Shown: positions 10,214 to 19,297 of the stretch, piece after piece
Layout: every line of letters begins with the position of its first letter
How positions within the stretch are numbered: position 1 is the stretch's first letter
DNA from: Paludibacter sp.
GTDB taxonomy: Bacteria > Bacteroidota > Bacteroidia > Bacteroidales > Paludibacteraceae
DNA length: 40,356 nt
Direction: 5' to 3'
Assembly: GCA_010365115.1 (NCBI GenBank)
Contig: JAAFGX010000032.1
Span: 1-40,356, forward strand
The notes under the pieces: model-generated
Seen by the model: the letters and a program-made list of their open reading frames with translations, nothing else
Database searches by the model: none
Told to the model about the DNA's origin: nothing
Made by a program: the position numbers and the translations under genes

Positions 10214-13165
10214 ATGAAAAGAAATAAAATCATTGTATTGTTTTTCCTCTTAAGTTTAATTGGCTTTGCAAATAATGCTCCTGTCGAAAGTGGTATTGAC
10301 CGTTTGAAGTTTCAATTGCCAACGAATGAATCTGGTCCATACGTTTGGTTTCACTGGATGGGCTATAATATAAACGAAGATGGTATAACCAAAGATCTGG
10401 AATCAATGAAAAGTTCTGGAATTGCAGGTGCTACACTTTTTCAACTTTTGGCAACCGGATCTTCCCGTTCAACACCGATTAAAAATGTGTATCAGGATAA
10501 TGGCGTTTCGTACTACAACGAAAAATGGTGGAGTTTGATGCTGCATACAGCCAAGGAGGCCAAAAGACTGGGACTTAAGATTGGTATGCACAACTGTGCT
10601 GGTTGGTCGATGAGTGGTGGACCATGGATTACAGCTGAAAAATCGATGCAGAAAGTTGTTTGGACTGAAACGAAGCTAAACGGACCGACATGGATAGTTG
10701 AATACCTGCAGAAACCACAAACCATGGCTAATTATTATCAGGATATTGCCGTTTTATTGGTTCCAAAGGGTGAAGTATCGCTCGATAAAATTATTGATGT
10801 TACACACCAAATGGATAAAAATGGTAAACTGTGCACGCAAATCCCTGATGGAGAGTATTCTGTCTATAGGTTTGGCCACACCTCTACAGGAAAAGCACCA
10901 CTTCCTATTCCTGAAGATTTGGATGGTCTGGAAGCAGATAAAATGAGTCCGGAAGTTATGGGTTTTCACATGCAAAATGTATTGAATCCGCTTAAAAAGC
11001 ATCTGGGTGAATACTTAGGCAGTACATTCAATCATCTGCTTTTCGACAGCTATGAAGCAGGTAATCAAAACTGGACAAGGAATATGAAAGCTGAATTTCA
11101 AAACCGAAAGGGATATGATATTATCCCATGGCTACCAGTTTTGGCCGGTCGGGTTATTGAAAGTGCTTCAGCCACCGAGAACTTCAAAAGGGATTTTGAA
11201 ACGGCGATTTCAGAAATGTATATAGAATATAGCTATAAGCTTCCGCGTAAAATGATGAATCAGTTAGGTCTGGGAATTCACATTGAACCCTATAATTCAA
11301 ACGGTCCTGCTCCTTTCAATAGTAACGACTTAATTTCTGTATGTGATTTGCCAATGACTGAATTCTGGAGTCATCAAACCAAAATGTATGGTGAATATGT
11401 GGGTGCGGCAGCGGCCTATTTTGGCAAGCCTATTTTGGGAGCCGAAGCATTTACCGGTAATGCTGAATACAGTCGCTGGAATGAAACTCCTGCCATGATG
11501 AAGTTATCGGGAGATATGGCATTTGCTAAAGGAATCAACCGATTGATTTTGCACCATTGGGTACATCAACCCTTTCCCGATAGTATAAAACCCGGCATGT
11601 CGATGGGTCGTTGGGGTAGCCATTTTGGACGAAACCAGACCTGGTTTGAACCCGGAAAAGCCTGGATTACTTACCTTAGTCGCTGTCAGTACTTGCTTCA
11701 AAAAGGAGAACGGGTTGCCGATTTTGTTGCGCTGGAGGAATTTGTTCCGGGTGGTGATTTAATTTCTGAAAACACCTTGATTACTAATACAAAAGTTGTA
11801 AATGGAAAAATCATAAGTCCTTCCGGAAGATCCTATGCCATGCTTGTACTTCCAAAAACAAAACAGTTGGCGATTGAAACGATAAAAGCAATTTCAGCAT
11901 TGGTTTACCAGGGAGCAATCGTTTACGGGGATAAACCCACTGTATTGAATGGCTCCAAATCGAAACTTGGGTACGATGAGGAGGTGAAGAAACTGTTATC
12001 TAACCTTTGGAATACAGCAGATACTTTAAGACTAAAAGAAAATGCCTACGGTAAGGGCAAAGTCGTTTGGGGACGTAGCATCCCTGAGGTCTTGTTAAGT
12101 TTGAAAATGAAACCGGAAGTGGTGATATTAAAAAGTAATAATGAGGATGCCGTATTCTGGAATCATAGAATTGTAGGCGACAACCATATTTTTTATTTTA
12201 CCAATACCCAATCCGCATCCAATCGTTTACAACTTCAGTTAAGAGTAAGTGATAAACGTCCCGAAATATGGAATCCGGAAACAGGTGAGATACAGGATGC
12301 ACCTATGTGGCAGCCGACAAAGGATGGAATTCGTGTTGGTCTTAGTTTAAAGGGGCATCAGTCATTGTTTATCGTATTTAAAGAAAATCTGAAACGCGAA
12401 AACTTTATTCGTGAAATAAAAGGCAGTTTGCCGGATAGTGTTTATTCAGTTGCACAAACTGCAACCAATGAGTGGAGTATCCATTCGTGGGCAGCGGGCA
12501 GTTTTGAAATGATTTCTTCAAAGGGTAAAAAATTAAATGCTAACATTTCATCTGTACCTCAACCGCTTCCAATTTCAGGGAAGTGGGATGTCCGTTTTTT
12601 GCCTCTAACGAGTAAAGCATTTAAATCAGAATTTCAGGAATTGAAGAGTTTAACACAATCAGCCAATGATTCAATAAAGTATTTTTCGGGCACTGCGGTG
12701 TATGACAATCAATTTGATTTATCGTGTGATTTAGTGAACAGTAATACAAAAGTCGTTTTGAATTTGGGTGTTGTAAAAGACTTAGCCGCTGTGTACATCA
12801 ACGATCAGTTTGTGTCCGTATTGTGGCATTCTCCTTTTTTGCTTGATATTACAAAACAGCTCAGAATAGGTCAAAATAGCATCTCCGTGGCTGTAACAAA
12901 TACCTGGGCAAACAGAATCATTGGTGATAACCAATTTCCTGATGATTGCGAATGGGGCATTCCGATTCCTGTTAGCAAAACTGTAAGTGCCGGGAGTTCA
13001 TTGCTTAAATTCCCGGATTGGCTTCAAAAAGGAGAACGACGGGTATCAGAAAAAAGAAGCACCTTTTCAACCTGGAATTATTTTACCAGCGATTCGCCTT
13101 TAAACCCTGCAGGTTTGATAGGAGATGTAAAATTAGAGTTTTACAAAATAGAGAAATTCAAATAA
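10214..13165 (+). CDS. GH106 alpha-L-rhamnosidase
   Basis: 983 aa with a signal peptide (about 1-20). Family signature: 'GIAGATLFQL', then 'GMHNCAGWSMSGGPWI' and 'KVVWTET' in the first 160 residues. The central part holds the barrel ('LLFDSYEAG', 'ILGAEAFTG'), and the C-terminal beta-sandwich 'TNTWANRIIGD' is usual for GH106 and shared with GH2-type sugar-binding domains. Length is normal for the family. Known members remove terminal alpha-L-rhamnose from pectins, arabinogalactan proteins or related glycans. The start of GH2 is only 9 bases away, so the two are co-transcribed. Confidence 0.9.
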   Translation: MKRNKIIVLFFLLSLIGFANNAPVESGIDRLKFQLPTNESGPYVWFHWMGYNINEDGITKDLESMKSSGIAGATLFQLLATGSSRSTPIKNVYQDNGVSYYNEKWWSLMLHTAKEAKRLGLKIGMHNCAGWSMSGGPWITAEKSMQKVVWTETKLNGPTWIVEYLQKPQTMANYYQDIAVLLVPKGEVSLDKIIDVTHQMDKNGKLCTQIPDGEYSVYRFGHTSTGKAPLPIPEDLDGLEADKMSPEVMGFHMQNVLNPLKKHLGEYLGSTFNHLLFDSYEAGNQNWTRNMKAEFQNRKGYDIIPWLPVLAGRVIESASATENFKRDFETAISEMYIEYSYKLPRKMMNQLGLGIHIEPYNSNGPAPFNSNDLISVCDLPMTEFWSHQTKMYGEYVGAAAAYFGKPILGAEAFTGNAEYSRWNETPAMMKLSGDMAFAKGINRLILHHWVHQPFPDSIKPGMSMGRWGSHFGRNQTWFEPGKAWITYLSRCQYLLQKGERVADFVALEEFVPGGDLISENTLITNTKVVNGKIISPSGRSYAMLVLPKTKQLAIETIKAISALVYQGAIVYGDKPTVLNGSKSKLGYDEEVKKLLSNLWNTADTLRLKENAYGKGKVVWGRSIPEVLLSLKMKPEVVILKSNNEDAVFWNHRIVGDNHIFYFTNTQSASNRLQLQLRVSDKRPEIWNPETGEIQDAPMWQPTKDGIRVGLSLKGHQSLFIVFKENLKRENFIREIKGSLPDSVYSVAQTATNEWSIHSWAAGSFEMISSKGKKLNANISSVPQPLPISGKWDVRFLPLTSKAFKSEFQELKSLTQSANDSIKYFSGTAVYDNQFDLSCDLVNSNTKVVLNLGVVKDLAAVYINDQFVSVLWHSPFLLDITKQLRIGQNSISVAVTNTWANRIIGDNQFPDDCEWGIPIPVSKTVSAGSSLLKFPDWLQKGERRVSEKRSTFSTWNYFTSDSPLNPAGLIGDVKLEFYKIEKFK

Positions 13166-13174
13166 TAAGTAAAT

Positions 13175-14968
13175 ATGATTAGAAGTATTTTGTTAGCCGC
13201 AATGACCATTCTTTTGGCAGTTTTTCATTCGTTTTCGCAGACTGCCATGACCAATGTATATGGCCGCAATAAAACCTCATTGAATGGCAAATGGGAAGCC
13301 ATAATCGATCAGTTTTCGATTGGTACCGAAATGGGAATTTTCAGAAACAGAAAACCAACTAAGCCGACTGAGTTCTTGGAGTACTCGTTCGAAAATGGGT
13401 TGAGGTTGGATGTTCCAGGAGATTTTAATTCTCAAGTTACTGAATTAAAATTATATGAAAGTAGCGTTTGGTACAAAAAAGACTTTCAACTCAAAAAAAG
13501 TACAGATAAACGCTATTTTATACATTTTGGTGCTGTTAATTATTTAGCTGAAGTGTACCTGAACGGAAAACTATTGGGCCGACATGAAGGTGGATTTTTC
13601 CCCTTTCAGTTCGAAATGACTAACCAACTGAATAATGGTGCTAACTTTATTGTGGTACACACCAACAATGCACGTAGTGCCGATGCCATTCCATCCTTAA
13701 AGTTCGATTGGTGGAATTACGGCGGTATAACCCGCGAGGTGTTTATCGTTGAAACTCCAGCTATTTATTTGCAGGATTATACCATTCAGTTGGAAAAGAA
13801 TAGCATGAAACGTATTTTTGCTAAAATTCAACTTTCTGGAGCTACCAGCAAACAAAAAATCAATGTAGAGATTCCTGATGCTAAAATTAAACAAACAGTT
13901 ACGACCGATGAAAATGGATTTGGTGAGATTTCTTTCGATGCAAAATTGCAATTATGGAACACCAAAATTCCTAAACTATACGACCTTGTCATTTCCACGC
14001 CTTTCGAAACGATAAAAGAACGGATAGGTTTCCGTAGTATTCAAACCCGGGGAACAGAAATCCTTTTAAATGGAGAGCCGGTATTTTTAGCTGGCTCCAA
14101 TGTACACGACGAAATTGCACAGCGCGAGGGTCGTGCCTATTCCGAAGCCGATGCTGCACAGTTGCTACGTGAAGTGAAAAAGCTGGGTTCGAACTTTATT
14201 CGTTTTACACACTATCCACCTTTCGAACCCATGGTGCGCATGGCCGAAGAAATGGGCATTATGATTTGGTTGGAAATACCGGCCTGGCAGAAAATTAATT
14301 TCGAAAATCCCAAAACAGTCGCCTTGGGTGAGAACATGCTTCGTGATCTCATTGCACGTGACAAAAACCGCTGTGCTGTAATTCTATGGAGCGTTGCCAA
14401 CGAAACCCGTGTTTCACCTGCCCGCAACAAGGCCTTATCGGGCTACATCGACTTGGTGAGGCAATTGGACAACACCCGACTTGTTACGGCTGCTTTCGAT
14501 AATATCAAATACGAAGAACAAACACGAACATATAAACTAAACGATCCTGTAGCGGATAAGTTGGATGTGGTATCGGTGAACAAATACTTTGGCTGGTATC
14601 ATCAGTGGACTGATAGTCCCGAAAACATGAAACTGGAAATTGCTCCCGACCGTCCGTTTATTTATTCAGAATTTGGTGCCGAAGCGCAGTTCGGACAAGA
14701 TGGCGATACCGAGAATGCCTGGACATGGGGTGAATTATATCAGGAAAAGCTATACAAAGATCATGTTAAGATGTTTGCCAACATTGCCAACCTACGAGGA
14801 GTTTCGCCATGGGTTCTGATCGATTTTAAATCTCCCTACCGCATGCACCAGCGCCAGCAAGACTATTGGAATCGCAAGGGTTTGATTTCGGACAAGGGGT
14901 TTTACAAAAAGGCATGGTATGTTATGTATGATTATTACATCAAGATGCAAATGCCCATTAAGAAATAA
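13175..14968 (+). CDS. GH2 beta-glycosidase (beta-glucuronidase/beta-galactosidase type)
   Basis: 597 aa with a signal peptide ending near 'SFSQ' (residue 22). Order: sugar-binding jelly roll (~35-190), Ig-like middle domain (~195-285), TIM barrel (~290-590). Catalytic residues are visible: acid/base E410 in 'SVANET' and nucleophile E499 in 'YSEFGAEAQFG'. The short length and the motifs fit the beta-glucuronidase branch better than long LacZ-type enzymes. Beside GH106 and GH88 it probably removes a uronic acid or galactose side residue; exact specificity cannot be read from sequence. Confidence 0.88.
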   Translation: MIRSILLAAMTILLAVFHSFSQTAMTNVYGRNKTSLNGKWEAIIDQFSIGTEMGIFRNRKPTKPTEFLEYSFENGLRLDVPGDFNSQVTELKLYESSVWYKKDFQLKKSTDKRYFIHFGAVNYLAEVYLNGKLLGRHEGGFFPFQFEMTNQLNNGANFIVVHTNNARSADAIPSLKFDWWNYGGITREVFIVETPAIYLQDYTIQLEKNSMKRIFAKIQLSGATSKQKINVEIPDAKIKQTVTTDENGFGEISFDAKLQLWNTKIPKLYDLVISTPFETIKERIGFRSIQTRGTEILLNGEPVFLAGSNVHDEIAQREGRAYSEADAAQLLREVKKLGSNFIRFTHYPPFEPMVRMAEEMGIMIWLEIPAWQKINFENPKTVALGENMLRDLIARDKNRCAVILWSVANETRVSPARNKALSGYIDLVRQLDNTRLVTAAFDNIKYEEQTRTYKLNDPVADKLDVVSVNKYFGWYHQWTDSPENMKLEIAPDRPFIYSEFGAEAQFGQDGDTENAWTWGELYQEKLYKDHVKMFANIANLRGVSPWVLIDFKSPYRMHQRQQDYWNRKGLISDKGFYKKAWYVMYDYYIKMQMPIKK

Positions 14969-15026
14969 TGGTTTGGCATTTCTTAAATGTAACGTAATTA
15001 AAAAACGATATTTCAAACAAATAGTA

Positions 15027-16268
15027 ATGAACAAAAAACAATTATTTCATTTTTCAGCATTTTTGGTGATTGGATTGCTTTTATCCATACCTGTTTTTGC
15101 AAGTCAATCGAAAAATAAAAAAGTAACTATAACTCCAAGGGAATATTGGATTAATACAATGTTAAAGGTAGCTGACCCTGTTTTAATAGCCTTAAGTGAA
15201 GAGCAGCTACGAATAAAAATGCCTGTAGAAACTTCTGAAGGACAGGAGAATAAACGAAAACAAGTTACCTATCTTGAAGCTTTTGGTCGGCTCGTTGCTG
15301 GTATTGCACCTTGGTTAGAATTGGGCCCCGACTCTACTGCCGAAGGTAAGCTAAGAGCAAAATACATTGGCCTAACTGTTAAGGCAATAACGAATGCAGT
15401 AAATCCTAAGTCACCGGATTTTATGAATTTCACAAAAAATGAACAGCCTTTGGTGGATGCAGCCTTTCTTGCACAGGGTATTTTGCGTGCACCCAATCAA
15501 TTGTATAATAACTTAGATAGCATTACAAAAGTAAACCTTGTAAATGCAATGATATCGACTCGTTCGATAAAGCCATTTTACAATAACTGGTTATTGTTTA
15601 GTGCCATGATAGAAGCTTTCATGCTCAAAACGGGTCATCAATGGGATGCGATGCGTATAGATTACGCCATAAAGCAACACATGATTTGATATAAAGGCGA
15701 TTCATATTATGGAGATGGGGCTGATTTTCATTGGGACTATTACAACAGTTTTGTTATTCAACCCATGATGCTCGATATTTTAGCTGCTCTAAAAGAAAAA
15801 GACAAAGGAGCAGTTCAAACTTACGAATTGGTTAAAAAACGCGCTATCCGGAATGCTGAAATTCAGGAGAGACTCATTTCGCCCGAAGGTACATTTCCAC
15901 CAATAGGTCGCTCTTTGGCTTACAGGTTTGGAGCGTTCCATGTTTTATCACAAATAAGTTTAATGAATGCATTGCCTGAGGAAATCAAACCCCCGCAAGT
16001 TCGTTCAGCTCTCACGGCAGTTATTATACGGATGATTGAAATGCCTAATACATTTGATTCCAAAGGCTGGCTGAAGATTGGTTTTAGCGGAAACCAACCC
16101 GCTATTGGCGAGCACTATATCTCAACCGGCAGTTTATACCTGTGTTCAGTAGTCTTCTTGCCATTGGGTTTAAACGCAGAGGATGAATTCTGGTCGGGTG
16201 CAGAAATGCCTTGGACTGCAAAAAAAGCATGGGCGGGTGAAGAGTTTAAAATTGATCATGCAGAATAA
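15027..16268 (+). pseudogene. DUF2264 protein interrupted by an in-frame TGA
   Basis: The gene starts at ATG 15027 (signal peptide 'LLLSIPVFA') and runs in one frame to 16268, apart from TGA at 15687-15689. Directly after that stop the same frame continues as 'YKGDSYYGDGADFHWDYYN', the hallmark stretch of DUF2264 proteins, where the position of the stop is normally Trp (TGG). A single TGG to TGA change explains it. DUF2264 proteins have an (alpha/alpha)6 fold and are found in uronate-glycan loci; I recall a link to GH154 beta-glucuronidases but am not sure of it. TGA is a true stop elsewhere in the window (31747 and 32190), so recoding is unlikely. Sequencing error remains possible. Confidence 0.8.
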
Positions 16269-16303
16269 TCTTTGAAATACCATTTTTAAAATAATCAAAA
16301 TTT

Positions 16304-17500
16304 ATGAGGTTGAAATTGAAAATGTTGGTGGCTTGCTTTGTTTTAGTAAGTATACACAGCATATCTGCGAAAAAAAGTTTAAATGTAGTTATTGACAAAG
16401 CCCTACAACATGCAACAGAACAAAGTTTATTAATGGCTAAATCTCTCGAAAATGAGGTAGGCAAACTACCTCGCTCTTATGTAAACGGCAAACTAACAAC
16501 TTCCGATTCGCGTTGGTGGTGTAGCGGTTATTTCCCTGGTGTGCTCTGGTATTTATTTGAAAACTCAAAGAATAATGAAGTGCTAAAATATGCAGAGGAA
16601 TTTACTGCAAGAGTTGAACGCGAAAAATATACTACCGACAACCACGATGTAGGCTTGATGATTTACTGCAGTTTTGGTAACGGTTATCGAATTACAAAGA
16701 AACCAGCATATAGAGAAGTAATATTAACTGCAGCTGAATCGCTTTCAAGTCGTTATAACGAAAAAGTAGGGTTGATACGTTCGTGGGATTTTAATAAATC
16801 CCAATGGCAATATCCGGTTATTATTGATAATATGATGAACCTCGATCTTCTTTTATGGGCATCGAAAGAATCAGGTAATCAAAGATTCAGAAATATTTCT
16901 ATTTCGCATGCCAACAAAACCATGAAACATCATTACAGACTAGATATGAGCTGTTATCACGTGGTTAGTTACGATACCATCACCGGTCTGCCTCACAAGA
17001 AACAAACTTCGCAAGGGGCATCTGACAGTTCATCTTGGAGTCGAGGGCAAGCATGGGGTTTGTATGGCTACACGCTCATGTATCGCGAAACAAAGGATGT
17101 TCATTATTTGGAAATGGCAAAAAAAATAGCCAATTATATATTTAACCACCCTAATATGCCAAGCGATTATATTCCCTATTGGGATTTTAATGCACCCGGC
17201 ATACCTAATGCAAAACGAGATGCATCAGCGGCTTCGATTATGGCTTCTGCTTTAACTGAGCTAAGTGGATATGTAGAAAAACCATTAAGAAAAAAGTATC
17301 TGAAAATAGCTGAAATTCAACTGCGAACGTTAGCTTCACCTGAGTATACAGCAAATATCGGTGAAAATGGCAATTTTATACTGAAACACAGTGTAAGTAG
17401 TATTCCTCATAAATCGGAAGTAGATGTGCCTTTGACTTATGCTGATTATTATTATGTGGAAGCATTATTGCGTATGAAATCTCTTTTAAGAAAAAAATAG
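16304..17500 (+). CDS. GH88 unsaturated glucuronyl hydrolase
   Basis: 398 aa with a signal peptide ending about 'HSISA' (residue 22). An (alpha/alpha)6 barrel follows. The two family aspartates are visible: D115 in 'NHDVGLM' and D175 in 'IIDNMMNLD'. Their 60-residue spacing agrees with D88/D149 of Bacillus UGL as remembered. 'SSWSRGQAWGLYGY' is another family hallmark. It hydrates the double bond of unsaturated uronic acids left by a polysaccharide lyase, releasing the sugar. This implies that a lyase acts upstream in the pathway, although no clear lyase lies in this operon. The sulfatase follows 7 bases later. Confidence 0.9.
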   Translation: MRLKLKMLVACFVLVSIHSISAKKSLNVVIDKALQHATEQSLLMAKSLENEVGKLPRSYVNGKLTTSDSRWWCSGYFPGVLWYLFENSKNNEVLKYAEEFTARVEREKYTTDNHDVGLMIYCSFGNGYRITKKPAYREVILTAAESLSSRYNEKVGLIRSWDFNKSQWQYPVIIDNMMNLDLLLWASKESGNQRFRNISISHANKTMKHHYRLDMSCYHVVSYDTITGLPHKKQTSQGASDSSSWSRGQAWGLYGYTLMYRETKDVHYLEMAKKIANYIFNHPNMPSDYIPYWDFNAPGIPNAKRDASAASIMASALTELSGYVEKPLRKKYLKIAEIQLRTLASPEYTANIGENGNFILKHSVSSIPHKSEVDVPLTYADYYYVEALLRMKSLLRKK

Positions 17501-17507
17501 GAAAAAG

Positions 17508-18542
17508 TTGATAATGAAAACTGCCAAATATATAGCCATTCTTTGTTCCATAAACACATTGGTTCTGGCTGAAAATACAGAAAAAAAAGCCATTTCTAAC
17601 GTAAAATCTAAACCTAATGTGCTATTTATTTGTATCGATGATTTACGACCAGAATTGAGATGTTATGGGAATAAATACATTCATTCACCCAATATCGACA
17701 AATTAGCACAAGCCGGGGCTTTGTTTCAAAATCATTTTGTACAGGTACCAACCAGTGGAGCTTCTCGTGGAAGCATGTTAACAGGAATGTTGCCGACTAA
17801 TGCTTCCCAACTTAGTAATGAAGTGATAAGAAATTTTATTTCATCTCAACCGGAAACTGAACAACCGGAAAGTTTTATACATCAATTGAAAAGAAATGGA
17901 TACCATACCGTTGGTATCGGGAAAATAAGTCATTCGGCCGATGGTTTTCTTTATGATTATACCGGTGAAATATCATCAGTAAGGGAGTTGCCATACAGTT
18001 GGAATGAGGTGGTATTTGATTATGGCAAATGGGGAACCGGCTGGAATGCTTTTTTCGGTTACGCTGATGGAAGTAGTCGTCAGAGTAAAAATAACCAAGT
18101 GAAACCTTACGAGATGGCAGATGTTGAGGATACTGGTTATCCGGATGGATTGACTGCTCAACTTGCTGTTAATCAACTTTCTGAACTTGCTCAAAGAAAT
18201 GAACCATTCTTTTTGGGTGTAGGTTTTTTCAAACCACATCTTCCCTTTAATGCACCTAAAAAGTATTGGGATTTGTATGACAGAGAAGATATTCCGCTTT
18301 CAGAATGCCCTTTTATACCGGAAAATGTTCATCTGATTAGTTTGCATGACAGCCCTGAAATTAAAAGCTACGAACTCACTGACGAAAAACCTTCACTCAA
18401 AGCCAAGGTTTCTGACGAATATGCACGTACATTGCGTCATGCGTATTTTGCCAGTGTTGAACTAAATTCCCTACGGGAAGAGCCCTTACTTAGCACTGAT
18501 TTTCAATGTTTTATATATATATTTCTATATCTTTTCGTTTAA
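17508..18542 (+). pseudogene. Iduronate-sulfatase-like Ser-type sulfatase, 3' end lost
   Basis: 344 aa remain; relatives usually have ~480-520. The N-terminal half is intact: 'FICIDDLRPELRCYG' metal site, active-site motif S83-G-A-S-R87 (serine type, needing a radical-SAM maturase to become formylglycine), 'GKISHSADG' and 'GFFKPHLPFNAP', the last typical of the iduronate-2-sulfatase group. Homology ends after 'RHAYFASV' (about 18455-18465). The following ~25 residues are unrelated, hydrophobic and AT-rich. The second metal site (DHG...LGE) is missing, so the product should be inactive. The cut coincides with the start of a recombinase-bearing remnant. Start could also be the second ATG at 17514. 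Confidence 0.85.
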
Positions 18543-18611
18543 TGATACTGAAAGGGGAGAACTCTAATTTCTCCCCAAAATTAAACAATTTAATTCAATA
18601 TTCAGTATCAT
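18542..18611. repeat. Nested inverted repeats before the recombinase
   Basis: The outer arms are 11 bp, ATGATACTGAA at 18542-18552 and TTCAGTATCAT at 18601-18611, the right one ending two bases before the recombinase ATG. Inside lies a GC-rich hairpin GGGGAGAA/TTCTCCCC (18554-18561, 18569-18576) and a small TTAAA/TTTAA stem. It may be an element terminus, an autoregulatory site or a translation-controlling hairpin. Confidence 0.6.
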
Positions 18612-18612
18612 C

Positions 18613-19206
18613 ATGAAACAGAAAACAGATTTTTCTATTCTCGACCGTGCCATTGCCACAGTGGAGGGATTTGAAGGCGCGTACAAAATCCTTCAACAAC
18701 AAGTTGCCCTGCGTGGACAAAGTAAAAGCATTTTACACAACTATTCCCGTCAGATTAGCCTTGTATCGCTGCATTTCAATCGTTTGCCCGAGTTGATTAC
18801 CGAGCAGGAACTCAACGAGTATCTTGCAGGTTTGGCTATTTCGGCTCGCTCTCCTTCTCGCAGCGCTTTTAAACACGCCGTGTATGGTTTGCGCTACTAT
18901 TACCGCACTTTTGGTTTTTCCAATCGAGCGGTTAAGTTACCCTCCATTAAGAAGGATGCAAAACTGCCCGTTATCCTGAACCGCTCCGAACTTCGTGCTT
19001 TATTTGCAGCTCCTACCTTGCTTAAACACCGCGTTGTGCTAACGCTCATCTATTCAGCCGGATTGCGATCGCAAGAGCTTATCAACCTGAAAATTGCAGA
19101 CATTGATTTTGAGCGTAAAACCATTCATATTCGTCGCTCCAAGTATAACAAAGACCGCATTGTTCCGCTTTCGGATAATATGGCCATTGGTTTGCATAAA
19201 TATTGA
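18613..19206 (+). pseudogene. Tyrosine recombinase/integrase, C-terminal third missing
   Basis: 197 aa. A SAM-like core-binding domain (~5-105) is followed by the start of the catalytic domain: 'LIYSAGLRSQEL' with catalytic Arg at R152 and a beta-strand Lys region 'RRSKYNKDRIVPLS'. The protein stops at 'GLHKY', before the HxxR box and the tyrosine, so it cannot perform strand exchange. Full-length XerC/D-type proteins have ~290-320 aa. The stop is TGA immediately after the truncation. The AT-rich leader of the next gene follows directly, suggesting a deletion junction near 19200. Confidence 0.8.
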
Positions 19207-19297
19207 AAAGTTATTGCCATTACTGAAAAATAAAAATATATATAAACATAAATAGTAAATACTCTTATAAACATCTACTTGTTTAATTTCAAATGTT

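Larger units (their letters stand above)
18460..19206 (+). mobile_element. Remnant of a recombinase-carrying mobile element inside the sulfatase
   Basis: The segment starts where sulfatase homology stops and ends where the tyrosine recombinase stops. It contains a leader with nested palindromes (18542-18611) and the recombinase. Codon use in the recombinase is visibly more GC-rich (cgc, gcc, ctg) than in its neighbours, a sign of transfer. No transposase or rest of the sulfatase is found on the right, so a later deletion removed both. XerD-like recombinases paired with IS91-type transposases occur in Bacteroidota; assigning this one to that class is inference. Confidence 0.55.

Noticed and set aside
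15687..15689. TGA read as Trp (alternative genetic code)
   Set aside because: The M15 and holin-like genes end with TGA in ATGA overlaps, and all other Trp codons in the clear genes are TGG.
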